NCBI GenBank assembly: GCA_016490735.1
Contig: JAEMWC010000268.1
Span: forward strand, 502,501-566,500
Direction of reading: 5' to 3'
DNA length: 64,000 nt
DNA from: Pachyseris speciosa
Lineage: Eukaryota > Cnidaria > Anthozoa > Scleractinia > Pachyseridae
The position numbers and the translations under genes are program-made. Below, one piece after another: positions 12,009 through 22,919 of this stretch. Below the pieces are notes generated by a model, which did no database searches, had not been told where the DNA came from, and saw only the letters and a program-made list of their open reading frames with translations. Numbering within the stretch: position 1 is the stretch's first letter; every line of letters starts with the position of its first letter.

Positions 12009-12032
12009 CTTCTTCTTCTTCTTCTTCTTCTT
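11974..12032 (+). repeat. (TTG)n(TTC)n microsatellite after Ig-5
   Basis: Pure TTG followed by TTC units about 25 bp downstream of the donor. Shorter or degenerate versions occur at the same place after most Ig exons. Confidence 0.9.
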
Positions 12033-12554
12033 AGTTGTTTCTCGGAACCTCTATTTGTTATTCTAATTCTTTTTATCCTTGTTTTTCTTCACTCTTTTAA
12101 TTCTTTTTCTGGTTGTAATTCTTGTTCTTTTTGTTCTTCTTCTGCGTCGTCGTCGTGGTCGTCCTCGTCGTCGTATTTGTCCTTTTGTTGTTTGTCTTTT
12201 TATTTTATTTAATAGCGATAAGATTGTCTAAACAACCGGTTTTAGCTTGTATGAAAATGGCGTTTGTAAAAGTTGCACACTTGTACTGTCATAACATTTT
12301 CTCATCATCTAGTTCCTCCTAAAGTATAACAAAGCAAAAACAAAATTAGCGCTTGTTTTCTTCCTCTCGCCAAAGTAAGCCGTTAACAGCGAAACCTCGC
12401 ATAAGAAAGAAATCGTCGGTTTCCACTGTGCTGTGAAAATCCTATTGAAGAAATGAAAAGCCGTCTTGAATTGGGACTTAAAATTTCCAATGAGACATTT
12501 CTGAGATCAAGGATTTGTTTTTAATAAAATGAGTTAATATTTTCCTTATTACAG

Positions 12555-12836
12555 ATCAGCCTGAGTTTACAGCTCAGCCACTAAGCCAGGCCGTAAGAGA
12601 GGGAAATAACGTCATATTATCCTGTAACGCCAGTGGAAATCCAGGACCGACTTTTTCATGGACCAAAAATGGAACAACTGTTAATACTACTGCCAATCCC
12701 AGGATCACTTTATCATCGCCAAACAAGGAGTTGACTATAAGCAGTGTGCATAGAACTGACAGCGGAGAATACCGATGTATTGCAAACAATGCTCAGGGGA
12801 GGATTAACTCCAGTGCTGCTACCCTTGATGTTCAGT
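12555..12836 (+). CDS. Ig-domain exon Ig-6
   Basis: 282 nt, phase 1-1. It belongs to the subgroup with AQPLSQAVREG and SSVHRTDSGEYRC, shared with Ig-11 and Ig-13. It has NNVILSC, TKNGTTVNTTANPR and GRINSSAATLDVQ. It is the last Ig exon before the 9.5-kb block of mobile DNA. Confidence 0.87.
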
Positions 12837-12884
12837 GTAAGTAATATGTTGCTCCTCCTTTTCTTGTTGATTCTTTTCTTCATC

Positions 12885-12975
12885 TTGTTGTTGTTGTTGT
12901 TGTTGTTGTTCTTCTTCTTCTTCTTCTTCTTCTTCTTCTTTTTCGTCTTCTACGTCGTCGTCGTCGTCGTCATCG
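12885..12975 (+). repeat. (TTG)n(TTC)n(GTC)n microsatellite after Ig-6
   Basis: Three compound trinucleotide blocks in succession, the same order seen in other Ig introns. Confidence 0.9.
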
Positions 12976-13019
12976 TCTTTGTCTCTTTTTTTTTTCCGTG
13001 TTCATATTTTCGAGATTAG

Positions 13020-13245
13020 AGTGTACAAGTAGCTGTTCCACATTGTATGAAAATGGCGTTTGTAAAGGTGGCAGTATAAGGTGGTGGTATAATGTTTTTC
13101 GTTGTTGCGTTGTTTTTGCAGCTGTTATTCCTATTTTAGTTGTTCTTATCTTTATCCATGTTTATCTTCCCTCGTCAAGATATTTTGCTTGTTGTTTTTT
13201 TTTCTACCAGTTTTTGTTGTTGTTGTTGTTGCTCTTCTTCTTCTT
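13020..13245. other. Left boundary of the mobile block in the Ig-6/Ig-7 intron
   Basis: The Ig-intron landmark ending GTAAAGGTGGCAG stops near 13078; sequence after it no longer matches other Ig introns. The left edge of inserted DNA therefore lies around 13080. Confidence 0.5.
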
Positions 13246-13425
13246 CTTGAAAAGCGGGAACGGATTGTTCCAGTTTTTCGTGTTCCTTTTGTCTCAAAAG
13301 GGAACGTATATGTACGCTAACTGTGAACAAACTGTTCCCTTCACGGTTAAAAGGGAACCTTTTTTTCCGAGTAATGTTCCGAATCGCGAGTGGAACATAT
13401 TGGTCTTAAGGACGGTGCCTGCTAA
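13246..13425. repeat. GTTCC/GGAAC cluster, left
   Basis: About eight GTTCC or GGAAC pentamers in 180 bp, in both orientations, some close enough to form hairpins (GTTCCTTTTGTCTCAAAAGGGAAC). The same motif array recurs at 17525-17880. It looks like a subterminal or binding-site array of a mobile element. Confidence 0.55.
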
Positions 13426-14084
13426 TAGGAAGATATTTTTTCGCGGATTATCACTATGCAGAAAAGTAGATGTTGGTAAGGACTATTGGAAACTGAAAAT
13501 AAAATTTGGGGTAGCCCCGCATTTTACGCATTTTTCCGAGGTAATTAAGTTTAAAGCTGGAAAAATAGAGATTTAGTGAAAAAATCACTATGTGTTGAGT
13601 AGGCTTACAACTTTCGTTTTGTGAAGTAAAAAGTGATGATTACAACGCGTTTGTTAGAGCTATAGCGGTTATTTTATACTTTTAAAGCTCTTTTGGAGGA
13701 CTCGAGACATTTGCTCTACCCCTCCCTAGTAACTTAGATATTTGCATCTCTTTTCCTTGGGCATGCTGGGATATTCGGTATGGCGACACATGGTGGAACA
13801 AAAAAATTTTCTTGATTCTTCGGGAATTAAAGGACATGTTTTTCAATGAAGATGGCTTTGAATGCTCAGAACAAATTCCAAGACGCTATGAGATTTTTTT
13901 CCAGTATTACTTGCCCTTTTGGGCTCTGGCAAAGTGGAATTAGACAAACACGTACGTAAGATCACCTAATAGTTCAGACTCGGAGCGCCCAAGACCAAAG
14001 GCTTGAAAAAACGGGAGACGAAAGAGTGGAGAAAATAATGCAAAACTCCCAAACAAGCTCTGATGCATTAAGTGGGGCCATCGC

Positions 14085-14275
14085 CGGGTGTTAAAATTCA
14101 CGCCAGATGAAGACCAATGTTTGATGCAAGGGCTCTAAAAGCATGGGCTTAGGTAGTGGATGGCTATTTTGAGAGATTGTGACTTCAGATTTCTGGACGG
14201 AAGAATGGCCGACTCTTTAAAAAAGCGGGCGGAACTGATATTTGTTTCTCTAGAAAGGACGAACCTTAGGGACTA
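14085..14275 (+). pseudogene. Myb/SANT-domain fragment of the recombinase family
   Basis: Translation from about 14088 gives VLKFTPDEDQCLMQGL, then after stops WMAILRD and GRMADSLKKRAE. It matches position by position the C-terminal Myb-like end of the recombinase gene at 19987-20147. Two in-frame stops (TAA, TAG) and no upstream catalytic region show a dead fragment of a related element. Confidence 0.65.
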
Positions 14276-14689
14276 AAAGTGCCAGGGCGTGTGAGGGAAA
14301 CGTAAGGGTAATATTTCCAAACCCAGAGAAAGAAACAAACAAAACAAGGGGAGAAAAATGAATTTTCCCAGAAATAATTACTTTAATCTTTCTCCTTAAG
14401 GAGGTTGACACTAGCTAGTACAACTGCAATTATCGACATTGCTTTGTGGGATGCGCATTTGTCAGATGATCGTACTAACGGTCCTACACTTACAATAAAT
14501 CGCTCCATCAGAATCCATGGTGTATCTGTGATTGCGGTTGGAAAAAGTGCGTTACTTTCTTTTGTCGTTTCGTACTTTCTTGACTTTGAACACGGCTCGT
14601 CTCTGCTGGACTAAAAGGAAATAATACAGGGGATGATGGACAGACGGGTTCCCAGTCAATGTGCGGCTTGTATGCGGGCGTCGTTGGAG

Positions 14690-16133
14690 TTATAAAATAA
14701 ATTGGCTCTGGCCTAGTCCTGTACGTCTTCGGCTGCGCTTTGACTTCTTCTGGGAGGTGTGCCGGAACACTGGACCAACAGGGAATGTATCACTGGCAAG
14801 GGAGAAAACACGTCGCGAATTATATTCACGCATGGAGACTTCACAAGCTGGTTGCTTAGACACAGTTTGCGCTTCTACGCAGCACCTGGTAACTTGAGTG
14901 TACCGTGTCGCTTGTGGTAGCTTCGGAGCTTGTCGCAATTTATCTCTAGTAGGCTTTTCATCACCTGCCGCTCTTCCTCGTCCCTTGGTTGCACCATTCG
15001 TATGCTTTGCTCTGCCACGTCCTTCTCCACTTGGAGCAAGCACGGATTTGCAAATGCTTCCCTGATCTTCTCCTTCTCCTCATGTTGTTGTTTTTCGTTA
15101 CATTGTTTTTGTCTCTCTTCAATGGCCTTCTCTTGTTCTCGTTTCAAGTACCCCGGAAGCGGTTGATAGGGATCAATGACAACTTGGCTAACTTCTTATT
15201 GGTCTACAAAGCCCAGGTCCACCAGCCTAGCTCTACGGTTGGCCGGGCTACGGTTGGGTACGGTCTTGGTCCATTGCTTTTTGGCCATTCTCCATGTTTG
15301 AAAGGAACATCTTAAGCTGCCGTTGCCTTAAACTTCGATCGCTGGCTTCTGCTTGTTCCGAGCGCAGCATCTCTATACATTCTGTATTTCTATACCATCG
15401 CCTGAATCGCTTTCCGAAGAGGACTGAGTCGCCCGAACCATTGTTTGGTTGCACTGGGTCTGGCTGGAGTTCTTGATTTCCTCGACAATTAAAGATACCG
15501 TTAAAATGTTTTTGAGGTCATCTTCTGGAAAACTTTGTTCGTAGACTTCCGGCTAAAGCGTGGCACTTCCCTCGTTGTTGCCAACGATCTTCTGAGCCCA
15601 TACAACGCCATCCATGGCATGTTGCCTTATCCACCTATTTGCCTCTGGATCCACACGAGGCAGCGGACGTTTAAAGTGGTACTTATGTAGCCTTTTATCC
15701 ATGGCTTCATTGTGATATACATTAACGCGCTACAATTATGAAATCCCTCGCGCTTTTTCTGCTTGATGTCGTGAGACATGAAACCCCGTTGGCACAATAT
15801 TTTCCAGTTGTCAATTTCCAGAAGGCCAGGGAAAGCCTCGTGAAGGAAGATAACTTCGGTGGAGCTGTAAATCATGGCTTTATTAAAGCTTTTAGTTTTG
15901 GTTATCCGTGCAATGCAGTTGAGGGGGGCTATCTGAAAGAATGATGCAAAAAGGGCGGCCTTTCCGCCATCTGCCGACCCGATCGCACACGGTACGGGCT
16001 CTTTGTGTTGCTTTGGCTGAAGCAAAGACAGGAAATCTCCACAGGACTGATCACGTTTGCCTTCCGAAAGACTGTTCCGTAAAGTTTCCTTAAAATATTT
16101 GGGTTCGGGGTCTTTCAGTCTGTCAAAGTCCAC
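14690..16133 (-). pseudogene. SF3-helicase-like remnant of a mobile element
   Basis: The upstream part (16133-15627, 168 codons) has an SF3-type order: degenerate Walker A GSADGGKAALFASF (residues 52-65), Walker B-like VIFLHEAFPG (94-103), a B' region (KILCQRGFMSHDIKQKKREG) and a motif C-like ALMYITM (136-142). Two of these are altered: Ala after GK, and His for Asp in Walker B. Downstream pieces in shifted frames include an acidic piece (15454-15248) and a Lys/Glu-rich coiled-coil-like piece (15147-14875, KREQEKAIEERQKQ). Related ATPases occur in replicon proteins of small DNA viruses and in eukaryotic transposons; here the neighbours suggest a transposon. Non-functional. Confidence 0.5.
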
Positions 16134-16139
16134 AAATGC

Positions 16140-16750
16140 TCGGGGAGTTATGATACCTGATTGTTTAAAAGAACAAACAAGAAAGTATTTAGCTGTGCTT
16201 CACGTGGAGTGGGTTTGGCCTTTGTAACTAGCACCCCCAACAGTTTTTTTAGGCATTTAGATCACAGGTGCTCTTTAACCCTTTCAGTCCTCCGATCGGA
16301 AAGCTTATTCTTTTAATTGATCACAATACTTTCTTTTTGTTGGCTAGTCCTGAAAATGTTACCTCAACCATTAAAAGCTATAAACAATTCACAAAGGTAT
16401 TGGCGTCATTAAATAATTATTTAACAATCGCCTCACCTGCGATTCTATAATCATCCCATGGACAAATGATCCGGCGGGAAAGCTCCAAAACGAGCCGTCT
16501 TTTACCTCAGCGAGGTCTCTGTTGATCTTCAGCGCAGCTGTGGGATCACTAAACTTTCTGGCTCGCTCAGAATGGATAGAAGCCGTTGTATATGTTGTAC
16601 AAGGCGATCTCTGGAAGTTTCGTTTCCCATCAATTTGTTGAGGAAGGTTTTCATGCTTCAGAGATACTGAAAAGTAAACTGCGACTGAGCTGAACTTGTA
16701 TACCTTACCGCGACAGATTGCATATTTGAGCTTTCTCAGGATGAAAGCTG
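16140..16750. other. No gene seen between helicase remnant and tandem repeat
   Basis: Contains a short plus-strand frame at 16268-16450 without recognisable features. Possibly the 5' flank of the minus-strand helicase gene. Confidence 0.35.
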
Positions 16751-16753
16751 TAT

Positions 16754-17225
16754 GTCAAACATCTTTTCAGCGCATTCGGAAAAGACAGATTTCTCGGATT
16801 TCTCTGAGACATTACACTTGAGTTACTTTTTGGGATGAAAAGTTTATGTCAGATGTTTTAGATGTTCAGTTGTGTTCACTCTATGAATTCCACCAGCAGT
16901 CAAGTCTTGATACAATTTTTGTTTTATGTCAAACATCTTTTCAGTGCATACGGAAAAGACGGATTACTCGGATTTCTCGGAGACATGAAACCTGAGTTAC
17001 TTGTTGGGATGAAAAGTTTATGTCAGATGTTTTAGATATTCAGTTGTGTTCACTCTATGAATTCCACCAGCGTTCAAGTATTGATACAATTTTTGTTTTA
17101 TGTCAAACATCTTTTCAGCGCATACGGAAAAGATGGATTTCTCGGATTTCTCGGAGACATGAAAGCTGAGTTACTGTTTGGCGTGAAAAGCTTAAGTCAG
17201 ATGTTTTAGATGTTCAGTTCTTGAT
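16754..17225. repeat. 174-bp tandem repeat, about 2.7 copies
   Basis: Copies start GTCAAACATCTTTTCAG at 16754, 16928 and 17102, a constant 174-bp period. Each contains CGGAAAAGA, a GGATTTCTC stretch and AGTTTATGTCAGATGTTTTAG. The third copy breaks off near 17225 and a shorter echo (GCGGAAAAGTCGGATTTC) follows. Confidence 0.85.
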
Positions 17226-17279
17226 TTGTTATGAGTGCGGAAAAGTCGGATTTCACGGAAACATCAATTTTTAATGTCC

Positions 17280-17890
17280 GTTTAGCTTTTCTGTAAGTAC
17301 GCTTAAAAGGAACAAGGAAGTTTGGGAAACGATCTATTACGTTTCCCTAAATTTTTACTTTCATCAGTGTTTTAACATGTTCTAGCAAGATTTTGTCCAC
17401 CCAATTTTGGCTGTTGTTTTTATTCAGCATTGAGATTCTTAAGAGGCTTTGGCATGTTTTCTTCATCCCGTAACTGGCCTTTAAATTGACTTTTAGTTTT
17501 TTGGTGCTGTTCTCATTTTTGCTTAGGGAACGTTCCCATGATGGGACGATTGTTCCTATTTGGAGTGGTCCTATAGTATGAAAAGGAACAAATTGTTTTG
17601 AAAAATAGGGATAAAGCGTTCATTTAGAGCTAAAAAGGAATCTTTTGTTCCGAATTTTAAACATTGAAAGGAACCTTTTGTTCCGAAATGAGTCGCTGAG
17701 GAACAATTGTTCGCATTGGTATTGTTCCTCTTTTTATCATTTTGGCCCGTTTTATTCATTTGAGGAACAATTGTTCTCATTCACGAGTTCCATTTTGAAT
17801 GAAATGTTCCTTTTTATTGACACGCGGAACAATTTGTTCCTAACAATTAGTTCCCATTGATGTAAAATGGTTCCTATTAAGAAAATGACA
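17280..17890. repeat. GTTCC/GGAAC array, right
   Basis: At least fifteen GTTCC or GGAAC motifs, densest at 17525-17880, including the perfect palindrome GGAACGTTCC (17527-17536) and several GGAACAATTGTTC units (near 17700, 17763, 17826). Spacing is roughly 25-40 bp. The segment ACAAGGAAGTTTGGGAA (about 17311) recurs at about 22549, next to the right edge of the block. Confidence 0.65.
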
Positions 17891-18434
17891 ATTCCTTTGT
17901 ACATGTTCTTCAATGAAACCATTCTTCTTTTCTTGTCATCCATGTTTTTATCGCTTTTTAATTACATGGCAAAACGTTTGTTGTAGTGTTTTAAGTTTGA
18001 CTCAACACGAAACAGAGTCAATAGCAGATTCTAACAGTCTTTTCGAGGCGCTTTTTGACTTGTCCGGGCAAGGTAGGATTGAACACCATCATACCAACGC
18101 CATACTAATGCGAACATGGGTTTGTAAATTAACTCAAGACTAACGAAGAATGGCAAGCAGAGGCATACCTCAGTAAATTGAACTTACATAATGCAACCAT
18201 TGTTGTAGGTATGCACAGGCTTGCCCGGGCAGGCCCGAACCCATTTGGGATGTAACTCTTTGCTATGAATTTGAGTACAATGGTAATAAGCTCGGGCAAG
18301 TAGGGACAAGCGCTAACAAGCTCCAAATGAAATGATGGCTCTGTTGTTTGCCAATGGGTGTGATTGTTTCGTCGGTTTTTTCTAAGCGGTGCAAACAGAA
18401 TTCTGTTGGCTGAATCAATTCCTGTTTTTCAAGA

Positions 18435-20147
18435 ATGAACAAGAAGGTCAAAGTCGATTGGTCTACGATTGATGGTGCATCGCCAAAAGCAAAACGGCTT
18501 CACTTAGAAAAAGAAGATGCGGACAGCGTGTACCATTGTCCAATTCAAGTATGCGAACACGAAGGATTTCAAAGTCAGCGTGGATGCAGGAAACATGTCA
18601 ATTCTAAGCACAGCTGGTTCTTTTATTTTGACGAAAAACCCGACCTGACAGAACTTCAACATTCATTGCAAGTGCAGGACACTAAGTTATCAGAGAGCAC
18701 TACAAATGACTGTGAATCAAGCCGAAGACCAAAACATGGTGTCATAGTTGTTCCTTCATTTTCAGTCTCCGGCCAAATTGGCGAAGCATTCGCGAAATGG
18801 TTGCCTGGTAGTGGTGGGGGATGCAAGAAAGATCGCAAAGCTCAACAAATAGTGAAGAGAAGCTTTAAATTTCTGAAATTTTGTTGTTAAGACGAGGAGG
18901 AATTGACGTTTGAAGTAATAGACTACAGTTTGTGCTCGCCAAATCTCTTGTTCAAGTTCATAGACTACTTGCAAGACGAGTGCAAACTCGGACATGGTGG
19001 GCGATTGGGCTAGATAGACGCAATTTCCGAACTAATCGACTTTAGGAAAATCAATGGGGCATCCGACGCAGTTCTGCGAAACTTATCTGCTACTGAGTTG
19101 TACCTTAACAGAGCTCGAAAGACAGTTGCAAAAATAATGAGATTGCAGTGGACCCGAGAGCTGGACTTCGACACATTGGAAGCTCGAGGTCACGGGGCGA
19201 CAATGGAGGAATTGCTGCAAGTAGTGACATTTCACTTGCCACGTTACGAAAACATCGTAAAGACGTGCATGAGCAATCCTGATCAAGTGAACCCATCCGA
19301 CTTAACATTTGCCACGAGATTTGTGTCGATGTACTTGCTCATTAAAGTGACGGGGTCGCGCCCAATGACTTATCAGTACTTGACAGTCGACATGGTTAGG
19401 GCAGCGAAGGAGAACGGGGGATTTATTGACCAGAAAAAGTTCAAGACTGCCAGCAAATACGGATTTGACTCCTTGATTCTAACCGATGCAAGCGTGCAGG
19501 TGCTCGATAGCTACATCAGCTTCGTGAGGCCATTCCTAAAACCCCAGTGCGAGTTCGTACTTGTCACGAGAAATGGAGGCCAACACAGCAAATTGGGCGA
19601 CATCATGAGTAAACTAGTTTTTGACGCAATCGGAAAGTACATTCATCCAACGCGCTATCGTCAAATCGTCGAAACGAAAAGCCTTAATCAGCTCACTAGC
19701 AAAGAGCAAAGGATTCTGTCGGAAGATCAGAAACACAGCTCGGCCGTCGCCAAAGTTCACTATCAAAAGCAAAGGTCGCGCGAAGTTGCTGTGAAGGCTC
19801 ACGAGTGTCTGCAAAAGCTACAAGGTACCAAAGGCTCTGAGTTGGATAAGGAGGTGAGGGCGAGGTTTAGCGATGCAGCTTCAAGTTGTGCAGCACTGGC
19901 TGAAACTACAGAACCGAAAAGCGTGCCCCCTAAGAGGGATGTCCCACCGACAAACCGATTGCAAATCCAAAGAAGTCATCGCCGCGTGTTGAAATTTACG
20001 GCGGATGAGGACGATTTTCTCGAGAAAGGGATGAATAGGCACGGATTTGGACAGTGGACAGCTATTCTAAGAGATCCTGATTTGAAGTTTCAAAACGGAA
20101 GAACGGCGGATTCTCTGAAGAAAAGGGCTGCAATCAAATTTCCGTAA
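18435..20147 (+). pseudogene. Crypton-like tyrosine recombinase with zinc finger and Myb domain
   Basis: A single frame of 570 codons, intact except for TAA at 18888-18890 and TAG at 19011-19013. Domains in order: a C2H2 finger (C35, C40, H54, H59); a helical N-terminal part; a tyrosine-recombinase catalytic domain with Arg in TGSRPMTYQ (codon 309), Lys in KTASKYG, HxxR in IHPTRYRQ (404-407), His in QKHSS (434) and Tyr in VHYQK (443); and a Myb/SANT-like end (FTADEDDFLEKG ... GQWTAILRDP, about 520-564). All catalytic residues are kept, so decay is recent. Expected role: integration and excision of a Crypton-type DNA transposon. It has neither long terminal repeats nor a reverse transcriptase nearby, which argues against DIRS. 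The stops could be sequencing errors. Confidence 0.7.
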
Positions 20148-20365
20148 GGGCAATGCACCGAGATACGTCTGTTTTGGATATCCGTTCCTCAGAAAGCTCC
20201 TTTTGCATTCAGTAAAATATAGACCACAGTACTGTTGCCGTTATATATATGCACTCCCCCAGTTCTTTATTGCATGCTTTGAGAAATGGTAAGAACTTGG
20301 AAAGAAACAATGTGCCTAGGTTAAACTACATCTCACATGAAAATGCTAACTATGTTCATTGTCTT

Positions 20366-20768
20366 TTACTGTTGACTCGGAGAGAAAAAGTGGGTTATTT
20401 TTCCTCTCTTGGGCACTGGTGTACTGGTTGACCCACTTCGTCGTTTCAGAGGTTTTCTTTTTAGAGGCTGACTGGATGAGCGGCGGTACGCTTTGGGCGA
20501 CGTCGAAGGTGTTATGAAGATCTCCGCCTCGTCTTCATCTTCCATCTGTTCACAAGGATAGGGTAGGGGACACCAGATGCTGTTCACGCGTTGCTCTTGA
20601 GACGAGGAGACCCACTGCATTTGGTAATTGCAAACACAGTTGTGTTGGCTCTTTACAAACTGTGAACAATGAGCCATCAATCAAATGTATCAGTGCCACA
20701 ACTGGTTTTAGAATTCCTTTTTTTCCTTCCACATCAAGTGTAGTCAAGTATAGGCATTCTTTGTACAA
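20366..20768 (-). pseudogene. Minus-strand open pieces convergent with the recombinase, unrecognised
   Basis: Two overlapping frames. 20768-20550 reads CLYLTTLDVEGKKGILKP and IHLIDGSLFTVC; 20680-20366 reads WVSSSQEQRV, an acidic patch EDEDEAEIF, a basic Ser/Arg stretch and the end KITHFFSPSQQ, reminiscent of a PCNA-binding motif but lacking its Gln. Codon-like character moves from one frame to the other near 20630, so a frameshift or small intron is likely. It may be a second element gene tail to tail with the recombinase. Function unknown. Confidence 0.35.
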
Positions 20769-21179
20769 TCAGCGCAAGCAGTTAAGCAGTTTGTAGATGT
20801 TTCATTATCACATTTTTTATTCTGTGTAAAGCCCTTTGTTAGTTTTGTTTAGAAGGTAGAAAAAAGGGTATCTCTTGGTTGGTATGTCATTGTGGATAAC
20901 GTCTCCTTCCCAAAATGCCGGTTTACTGGTAAAGAATCCAGGAAAACCTTGCAACACAAACAAAACATGCATACCGACAGATGATCAACGCCTTAAAGCA
21001 TGTCATTTTAATAATTTAGCAGGAAGCAAGCAAAACCCAGAATGGACGAAAACCTTAGGGACACTTGGAAATATCAAGGAGCTACTTGGCAGGACAATTA
21101 ATTTGTATAACAAAAATGTAATTAGACAGCTGTCCCCGGTTTATTCGTCATATCCGTGACACTAAAAAGAACTCACGCT

Positions 21180-21723
21180 AAATGGAAAGAGCAAAAAGGG
21201 ATATCAACTGAAACAAGTTCAAAGTACTGTTCCTCGCTATCTCCGTTGTATCCGTCACACTAAAGCCATAACTGGATTTACAGTCATATCACCGAAGTAA
21301 AAAAACCTCAAGTATAACGGATGAAAATAGCTCAAAGTACTGTTCCCCGCTGTCTCCGTTGTATCCGTCACACTAAAGTAATAACTGAATATATAGTCAT
21401 ATCACAGAAGTCAAAAGATCATGAGTATAACGGGGATAGCGGAGACGACGGGGAAGGACTTACAGCACATCAGATCTGCTTCAAGGAATATTAAAAAGAT
21501 CGAAAATACAACGGAGATAACGGATACGGCGGGGACAGAACTTACAGCACTACTACTAAAACTACAACAACAAAAACTAGTACTACTGCTACCAATAATT
21601 ATAATAACAATAACAATAGTAATAATAATAATAATAGTAATAATAATAGTAAAATTATTATTATTATATTAATAATAATAATAAAATTATTATTATTATT
21701 GTATTAATAATAATATTATTATA

Positions 21724-21758
<35 letters not shown>

Positions 21759-22145
21759 GAGAAGTAGTAGTAGTAGTACTACTACTACTACTACTGTAAG
21801 TTCTGTCCCCGCCGTATCCGCTATCTCCGCTGTCTTTTATATATTCCTTGAAGCAGATCTGATGTACTGTAAGTCCTTCCCCGTTGTATCCGCCATCCCC
21901 GTTATACTTAAGATCTTTTGACTACTGTGATATAACTGTATCTCCAATTATTTCTTTACTGTGACGGGTACAACAGAGATAGCGGGGAAGAGTACTTTGA
22001 GCTCATTTCATCCGTTATACTTAAGGTCTTTTGACTACTGTGATATGACTAGAAATCCAATTATTTGTTTAGTGTGACGGATACAACGGAGACAACGGGG
22101 AATAGTACCTTGAGCTTGTTTCAGTTGATATTCCTATTTGCGGTT
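21180..22145. mobile_element. Foldback element with CCGTTGTATCCGTCACAC repeats
   Basis: The left arm (about 21180-21560) and right arm (about 21795-22145) are inverted copies. Matching landmarks: GATATCAACTGAAACAAG/CTTGTTTCAGTTGATATTCC at the outer ends, CTCCGTTGTATCCGTCACAC and its inverse, CAGATCTGCTTCAAGGAATAT and its inverse, GGGGACAGAACTTACAG and its inverse. Each arm itself holds about two tandem units of roughly 115 bp. The core is an AT-rich microsatellite. No coding region. Confidence 0.8.
21561..21800. repeat. (AAT)n/(ATT)n and (TAG)n/(TAC)n microsatellite
   Basis: Dense AAT then ATT units with interspersed GTA/TAC triplets, itself partly palindromic, forming the loop of the foldback element. 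Confidence 0.9.
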
Positions 22146-22365
22146 TTCATTTACTTTTTTCCCCTGTGCATCTATGATCTATTTCTTACTTAAACTAATC
22201 TGATCCATACAATTCTATAACTTCAACGGGTATAACGGTTATGCTGGGAACAAAATTCATATATTTGTATCATGAAACAAAATCGCTTTAAGATAACCAT
22301 TGTTTTGCTGATATAAATTTAAGACCAACTCCTCCTTATAGTTCTAAATGAGCAAGTGTGCCTTT

Positions 22366-22399
22366 TCATAGCTGTTCCTCTTAAGAGGAACGCTTATGA
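22366..22399. repeat. 34-bp near-perfect palindrome near the right edge of the block
   Basis: TCATAGCTGTTCCTCTT faces AAGAGGAACGCTTATGA; 14 of 17 positions pair. It contains the GTTCC/GGAAC pair of the arrays at 13.3 and 17.6 kb. Confidence 0.6.
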
Positions 22400-22919
22400 G
22401 TATAAAACATCCAGTTTGAGTGGTTTGGGGGTGACAAAAAGAGAAAACATAATCTTTGGAATTGTTCTACATAAAACTTCACGAAAACAAAGTTATGGGG
22501 GTGATTGCGTGGCACTTAGGAGTATCTTTGAGTTTTTAAAATCGGTAACAAGGAAGTTTGGGAACCGATCTCCTTCTTCTTCTTCTGTATGTTTTTTTGG
22601 GTTTTCTGTTTTCTTTCATTTATCGAGATACGAGTGGCTAAACTTAGCTGTTTTAGCTCCTATAAAAATGACGTTAGGAAAGGTAGCAGACGTAGAATTT
22701 CCAACAAAGTAAAATCAAAACTAGTACTGTTTTTCTTCCTCTTGCTAAAGTAAGGCGTTTATAAGCAAACCTCGCAGAACAAATCGTCGGTTCCATTGTA
22801 CTTTGAAAATCCTTGAAGAAATGAAAGCTCTTGATTATACCCAAAATTTGCGATGGGACTTTTCTGTAATGGAGGATTCTTTTGTATACAATGAATTAAA
22901 TATTTTTTCTTTATTACAG

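Larger units (their letters stand above)
8411..13080 (+). repeat. Tandem Ig exon+intron units, first block
   Basis: Six units, each an Ig exon plus an intron with the same order of landmarks: donor, TTG/TTC/GTC-rich tract, a TTTTAGCTTGTATGAAAATGG segment (or close variant), GGTTTTCTTC, a CTCGCAGAACAAATCGTCGG segment, then AATAAAA and TTATTACAG. Spacing of exon starts is 773, 827, 828, 827 and 889 bp. Introns are as conserved as exons, so whole units were duplicated. Confidence 0.85.

Noticed and set aside
16754..17225. CRISPR-like array
   Set aside because: The repeats are 174 bp, contiguous and without spacers, in a eukaryotic intron.
21421..21672. Frame with a Val/Ile-rich tail as a membrane protein
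   Set aside because: Encoded by the AAT/ATT microsatellite and the foldback arm.
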